From contig DXXQ01000073.1 of assembly GCA_019416265.1 (NCBI GenBank), forward strand, positions 1 to 10,044: a DNA stretch of 10,044 nucleotides, in the 5' to 3' direction. The notes beneath the pieces were generated by a model. The model saw nothing but the letters and a program-made list of their open reading frames with translations, did no database searches and had not been told where the DNA came from. The translations under genes and the position numbers were made by a program. The DNA is from Clostridiales bacterium (GTDB taxonomy: Bacteria > Bacillota > Clostridia > Lachnospirales > Lachnospiraceae). Below are positions 6,576 to 10,044 of this stretch, piece after piece (positions within the stretch are counted from its first letter, which is position 1; the number at the start of each line of letters is the position of its first letter).

Positions 6576-6927
6576 AGGAAAACACCGTCTGCTTCGAACC
6601 TCTCAGCCTTGTGTCTCGGGGATTTTTGTTTAGATAAATATTCGTCACACAGCTCTTGATTTTTCGAGATTTTCAAACCTTCAAAAATATTTTTGTCTCC
6701 CTCTATGAAAAAAAAGTGTTCCAACATATTCATATTTAAAGTTTTTCCAAAGCGTCTTGGTCTGGTAAAAGATTTACCATTCCACCATTACGCAGGAGTT
6801 CAGAGATCAATTTTGTTTTATCTATATAATATAGTTGTCCGTTTATATATGCTCCCTGATTTCCTGTTTCCCTGTCTTGAATGACAGGATTTTTTTTGAT
6901 ATACTGGCGGTAATATTTAAACCTGAC
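6572..6927 (-). pseudogene. AAA-ATPase-like / PD-(D/E)XK family remnant
   Basis: Reading the minus strand, one frame gives NGQLYYIDKTKLISELLRNG followed by GMVNL. The next frame continues FTRPRRFGKTLNMNMLEHFF, then DKNIFEGLKIS and NQELCDEYLS. These are consecutive N-terminal motifs of the AAA-ATPase-like family (PF09820): Y-x-D-K-T, then the Walker A-like R-P-R-R-F-G-K-T. The frame changes at the A run 6767-6770 (plus strand), where one base seems lost. Family similarity fades near 6630 and a stop follows at 6572-6574. Intact members exceed 500 residues and usually end in a PD-(D/E)XK nuclease-like domain, so only about the first sixth remains. No start codon is visible upstream of the frame before a stop at 6928-6930. 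The cardiolipin synthase promoter lies in its 5' end. This accounts for most of the 510-base gap between intact genes. Confidence 0.8.
6877..6905 (+). promoter_or_regulatory. Sigma-A-type promoter for cardiolipin synthase
   Basis: TTGAAT (6877-6882) and TATACT (6900-6905) are separated by 17 bases that include a run of eight T. Transcription would start near 6912, leaving a leader of about 70 bases with a small GC-rich hairpin (6938-6942 with 6947-6951) ahead of the ribosome binding site. Confidence 0.65.
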
Positions 6928-6983
6928 TTAAGATCGACGGGGCCTGCCCCGGGAGGAAGGGATAAAAAAGGAAGGTGATAGAA

Positions 6984-8390
6984 ATGCTGCATATAATACT
7001 TTTTGCAATCTATATCTCACTGATTCTCATGGTGATTTTTGTAGAGCGGAAACGTCCCACAGAAGCGCTTTTGTGGGTGGTTATTATGATTTTTCTTCCC
7101 TATTTCGGGACAATTCTGTATCTGATTTTCGGAAGCACCGCTGCGATCAAGCTGACAGATGTGATCCGAAAGAAGAAGCTGAAGGCACAGCCTTACAATG
7201 AAGAACTTTTGCCGGCAGTTTCTGTTGACAAAAGCCGGCTGTCGGAGTCAGACCTTCAGGTGGTTAAATTTAATACCGTTTATAATGCCAGTGAACTTAC
7301 CTGCTGCAGTGACGCGCGGTTTTATACAAACGGGAAAGATCATTACACACAGCTTTTCCAGGATATAGAACAGGCGGAAAAGTGCATATTTATAGAGTTT
7401 TATACGATTCACCATGATATGGTCGGGGAAAAACTGGTGAAACTCCTTACAAAGAAGGCAAAGGAGGGAGTGGAAATCTGGGTGATGTGCGACTTCATTG
7501 CAAACCTTTCCACACCGAAAAAAATGTTCCGCCCTCTTGAGGAGGCAGGAGGAAGAGTGGTTCGTGTGAAGCCTTATTTTACCCACTACAGAAGCCACAG
7601 AAAAATTGTATCCATCGATCAGAAGATCGCTTACATAGGGGGAATGAATATCGGAAAACAGTATGTAAACATGGATAAGGTCAAAAATCCCTGGAGAGAT
7701 ACCCAGATCCGTCTGGAGGGGGCCTGTACCTCTGTTTTGAATACGTATTTCCTGAAAGACTGGTTTTGCTCGATCAAACGAAGCGACTGGCAGCACGGAG
7801 TTTCCTACATAAATACTATGAAGGCTGTTACTTATGAGATGACGCCGTCTCTGTGCCAGTTTATCGCAGGAGGGGTGGATACAGACAAAGAAGCGGTAAA
7901 AATGTGTTATCTCAGTATGATCCGAAGTGCGAAAAAAAGGATTCGTATCCAGTCGCCTTACTTTATACCGGATGCCTCAGTTTTGGATGCGCTTAAAACA
8001 GCAGCAGCTTCGGGAGTGGAAATCGAATTGATGATCCCGGGAATCAAAGCTAGCTTTTTCCTGGATCCGGTGACCAATTATTACAGCGGACAGCTCCTGG
8101 AATACGGAACAAAGGTGTATAAATATAAGGGATATATTCATGCAAAAACAATGATCATTGACGAGGAATTATGCTGTATAGGCTCTGTAAATATGGATAT
8201 GCGAAGTCTCATGGTGGACGATGAGGTCTGCGGTGTCTTTTATGAAAACGGGCTGGTACAGAAATATAACCGGATTTATGACAGTGATATTAAAAACTGT
8301 AGCCCTTATACCTGGGAGGAATTCCGGAAACGTGACAGAAAAGAAAGAATCATGGAAAGTATTTTCTTTCCTTTTGCCCCATTGATGTAA
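6984..8390 (+). CDS. cls: Cardiolipin synthase (phospholipase D family)
   Basis: This 468-residue membrane enzyme joins two phosphatidylglycerol molecules into cardiolipin and glycerol. Two N-terminal membrane segments (about residues 3-20 and 29-49) around V-E-R-K-R-P form the PLDc_N region. Two catalytic HKD motifs follow: H205-R-K-I-V-S-I-D212 with downstream G-G-M-N, and H386-A-K-T-M-I-I-D393 with G-S-V-N-M-D-M-R-S. I-Q-S-P-Y-F-I-P-D (322-330) is also typical. The length is normal and both active sites look intact. The ATG at 6984 is preferred over an in-frame GTG at 6975 because AGGAAGGTG is correctly spaced only for the ATG. It has its own promoter (6877-6905). The glutaredoxin-like gene follows after 80 bases with no clear terminator between. 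Confidence 0.95.
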   Translation: MLHIILFAIYISLILMVIFVERKRPTEALLWVVIMIFLPYFGTILYLIFGSTAAIKLTDVIRKKKLKAQPYNEELLPAVSVDKSRLSESDLQVVKFNTVYNASELTCCSDARFYTNGKDHYTQLFQDIEQAEKCIFIEFYTIHHDMVGEKLVKLLTKKAKEGVEIWVMCDFIANLSTPKKMFRPLEEAGGRVVRVKPYFTHYRSHRKIVSIDQKIAYIGGMNIGKQYVNMDKVKNPWRDTQIRLEGACTSVLNTYFLKDWFCSIKRSDWQHGVSYINTMKAVTYEMTPSLCQFIAGGVDTDKEAVKMCYLSMIRSAKKRIRIQSPYFIPDASVLDALKTAAASGVEIELMIPGIKASFFLDPVTNYYSGQLLEYGTKVYKYKGYIHAKTMIIDEELCCIGSVNMDMRSLMVDDEVCGVFYENGLVQKYNRIYDSDIKNCSPYTWEEFRKRDRKERIMESIFFPFAPLM

Positions 8391-8470
8391 GGAAGAAAAA
8401 ATAAGGGGAATCTGAAGGGAAAAAATAACAATATTATAGTATTGGTTTTACAGCAGAAAGGCGGAAAGAT

Positions 8471-8773
8471 ATGAAAGTATACGGGACAGAGATCTGCATT
8501 GACTGCAGAAATTATAAAGCGATCCAGAAAAAGCGTGGATTTGAAGCGGAATATGTGGAGATCACAGAGGATACGGGGAAATTGAAGGAGTTTCTGAAAA
8601 TCAGGGATCACGATTCTCTTTATGCCCCTCTCAGAGAGAACGGGGGAATCGGAGTGCCGTTGTTTGTCAATGAAGACGGGAGAAAGACCTTTGACATAGA
8701 TGAAGCTTTTTCGTGGATTGGACAGCCTCCGGTAAGGGACGAGGAAATCGTGGAAAGACGTTCGGTAAAATAA
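8471..8773 (+). CDS. Glutaredoxin-like protein
   Basis: This 100-residue cytosolic protein has a thioredoxin/glutaredoxin fold signature: the start MKVYGTEICIDC gives the redox pair C9-I-D-C12 after the first strand, and G61-V-P63-L-F-V carries the cis-proline that faces the active site in this fold. The short acidic C-terminal tail (PPVRDEEIVERRSVK) is outside the core. It resembles the glutaredoxin-related proteins annotated in Clostridia, whose partners are not defined. The C-x-x-C motif suits thiol-disulfide exchange, but the exact substrate is unknown. AAAGGCGG precedes the ATG. It may be cotranscribed with cls, since the 80-base gap holds no good promoter (TATAGT near 8436 has only a weak -35). 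A strong terminator follows 8 bases after the stop. Confidence 0.8.
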   Translation: MKVYGTEICIDCRNYKAIQKKRGFEAEYVEITEDTGKLKEFLKIRDHDSLYAPLRENGGIGVPLFVNEDGRKTFDIDEAFSWIGQPPVRDEEIVERRSVK

Positions 8774-8780
8774 GAAAGTA

Positions 8781-8824
8781 AAAATCCGCAGATCGGGACA
8801 CAAGATCCTGTCTGCGGATTTTTT
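8781..8824. terminator. Bidirectional terminator between convergent operons
   Basis: AAAATCCGCAGA pairs with TCTGCGGATTTT, with a further CGGGA/TCCTG helix inside and a 7-base loop. T runs follow on the plus strand, and the A run on the left serves as a T run on the minus strand. It lies between the glutaredoxin-like stop and the converging chromate transporter stop. Confidence 0.88.
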
Positions 8825-8842
8825 CGCTCTTAATAAGTTTTT

Positions 8843-9406
8843 TCAGAAAAGAGAATAGAGGAGCACACCGGCAGCGCCGCAGCCTGCCATTACATAAATT
8901 GGATTGGTTTTCCATATTCTCAAGATCAGAAATCCTGCGGCGAAGATGACAAGGGCGATCACATCGAAGGATTTCAGATCAGCCGGAAGGGTTCTCTGTC
9001 CGTAGAGAGCCATGATAAACAGGGAGATCCCGGCAGATGCGATCATGGAAACAACGGCAGGACGAAGTCCGGCAAGAATACCCTGTACCATACTCAGGCC
9101 GCGGAACCGGTAGTAAATATAGGCAAGGGTCAGAACGATAATACAGGAAGGGAAAATACAGCCGAGGGTTGCGATAACAGCACCGGGCAGTCCTGCGATC
9201 TGAATTCCTACAAAGGTTGCGGAGTTTACGGCAATGGGGCCGGGAGTCATTTCCGCAATGGTCATAATATCTGCAAACTGTGTCATGGTCAGCCAGGGAT
9301 GGAGGTCTACAACCTGTTCCTGGATGAGAGGCAGAGCTGCATATCCGCCGCCGATACTGAACAGACCGATCTGAAGAAAACTCCAGAATAATTCAAGATA
9401 GATCAT
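8843..9406 (-). CDS. Chromate transporter (CHR) family subunit, second gene
   Basis: This 187-residue membrane protein is a short-chain, single-domain CHR protein. The family signature is visible near the N-terminus: F-S-I-G-G-G-Y-A-A-L-P-L-I (about 16-28), then A-E-M-T-P-G-P-I-A-V-N (about 51-61) and G-x-P-G-A-V-I-A-T-L-G, followed by several hydrophobic segments up to the C-terminus. Short CHR proteins normally occur as adjacent pairs that work together, and this one is translationally coupled to the preceding member by a 4-base ATGA overlap. AGGAGGGGG lies just upstream of its ATG. Long-chain relatives export chromate, but in organisms without chromate exposure the physiological anion is uncertain; sulfate-like anions are a reasonable guess only. 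Confidence 0.9.
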   Translation of the reverse strand: MIYLELFWSFLQIGLFSIGGGYAALPLIQEQVVDLHPWLTMTQFADIMTIAEMTPGPIAVNSATFVGIQIAGLPGAVIATLGCIFPSCIIVLTLAYIYYRFRGLSMVQGILAGLRPAVVSMIASAGISLFIMALYGQRTLPADLKSFDVIALVIFAAGFLILRIWKTNPIYVMAGCGAAGVLLYSLF

Positions 9407-9984
9407 TTCGAAGCCCCCTCCTTTCTGTGTTTCTCCTGATACCGGACATCTGCCGCGCCAATGATACCGCAGGCAAGAATAATAAACATAATATTAACGG
9501 AAAAAAAGCGCACAGCAATAAAGGAGCCTGCCATCACCAGTAAGGGGAGAATCCGGCGCTGCCTGAAAATCGTTTTTGCCATATTAATGACAACATCAAA
9601 GATGACAGCGGCGACACCGCAGAGCATCCCTGCCATTGCCATATTTACTATGGCATTGTCTCGAAATGCCCGGTAAAAAAGAGATATGACTGAAATGATC
9701 ACAAGAGGGGGAAGCACAGTGCCTAAAATACTGATAAGCGCACCGGGGATTCCTGCAACATGGTATCCCACCACAATGGAAGCATTGACAGCAATAGCGC
9801 CGGGGGAGGACTGAGCGATGGCGGTAAGGTCCATCATTTCCTGCTCGTCGATCCATTTCAGCTCATCTACAAATTTTTGTCTTAATAAAGGAATAATTAC
9901 AAAGCCGCCTCCGAAGGTACAGGCGCTTAATTTAAATGTGGAAAGAAAAAGCTTTCTGTATTTTTTCTTTTTAGCAATATCCAA
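9403..9984 (-). CDS. Chromate transporter (CHR) family subunit, first gene
   Basis: This 193-residue membrane protein is the first member of the short-chain CHR pair. After a basic start (MDIAKKKKYRK) come T-F-G-G-G-F-V-I-I-P-L-L (about 23-34), A-Q-S-S-P-G-A-I-A-V-N (about 57-67) and G-I-P-G-A-L-I-S-I-L-G, the same landmarks as in its partner but with distinct sequence, as expected for a heteromeric pair. Roughly five membrane segments are visible and the tail is charged (RYQEKHRKEGASK). The likely start is TTG at 9984: GAAAGG lies about 10 bases upstream and no ATG or GTG is in frame between them. An extended -10 promoter lies close by. The chromate assignment is by family, not demonstrated function. 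Confidence 0.9.
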   Translation of the reverse strand: MDIAKKKKYRKLFLSTFKLSACTFGGGFVIIPLLRQKFVDELKWIDEQEMMDLTAIAQSSPGAIAVNASIVVGYHVAGIPGALISILGTVLPPLVIISVISLFYRAFRDNAIVNMAMAGMLCGVAAVIFDVVINMAKTIFRQRRILPLLVMAGSFIAVRFFSVNIMFIILACGIIGAADVRYQEKHRKEGASK

Positions 9985-10008
9985 TCGATCACAACCTTTC
10001 AGAAAACC

Positions 10009-10017
10009 AGTATACCA
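10009..10017 (-). promoter_or_regulatory. Extended -10 promoter for the CHR operon
   Basis: On the minus strand TGG precedes TATACT (plus 10009-10014), an extended -10 element about 25 bases upstream of the TTG start at 9984. The -35 region shows no good match. Confidence 0.45.
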
Positions 10018-10044
10018 CTTGTTTTTTACCAGAGGAAATAATAT

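Noticed and set aside
6693..6884. Plus-strand 63-residue open frame
   Set aside because: It is the antisense of the AAA-ATPase-like remnant, which has clear family motifs on the minus strand.

Overview
The window looks like chromosome from a Gram-positive Clostridia member, most likely Lachnospiraceae-like. This is inferred from moderate-to-low GC, purine-rich coding strands, strong AGGAGG-type ribosome binding sites, a secreted Ig-like (BIG2) protein, and a remnant of the AAA-ATPase-like/PD-(D/E)XK family common in gut anaerobes. No rRNA, tRNA, CRISPR array or intact insertion sequence was seen.

Left part (1-3300) is accessory in character and partly decayed. It opens with about 330 bases that fold into consecutive hairpins, one with a GNRA tetraloop. 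This may be a structured RNA, possibly a group II intron domain I fragment. A promoter then leads into a UPF0158 gene that overlaps by 4 bases a GNAT acetyltransferase interrupted by an in-frame TGA. A secreted BIG2-domain protein follows, with its own promoter and a strong terminator. Next come a small frameshifted gene directly behind a long hairpin, and a truncated Nmad3 (nucleotide-modification-associated) gene.

Middle part (3372-6473) is intact and on the plus strand: a zinc-ribbon DUF1801 protein, an ABC exporter pair (ATPase and ABC-2 permease, overlapping by 4 bases) and an SPL-family radical SAM protein. Spacing is short enough for the ABC pair and the radical SAM gene to share a transcript. 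The exporter's substrate cannot be told from sequence.

Between 6474 and 6983 there is no intact gene. A minus-strand remnant of an AAA-ATPase-like protein, frameshifted at a homopolymer and cut short, fills most of it. A good sigma-A promoter inside the remnant's 5' end drives the next gene.

Right part (6984-9984) is housekeeping-like: cardiolipin synthase (two HKD motifs), a small glutaredoxin-like protein, a bidirectional terminator, and a convergent minus-strand operon of two short-chain chromate (CHR) transporter subunits whose promoter lies at the right edge.

No convincing new multi-gene system was found. The most informative observations are the cluster of broken genes on the left and the unexplained structured segment at the start.
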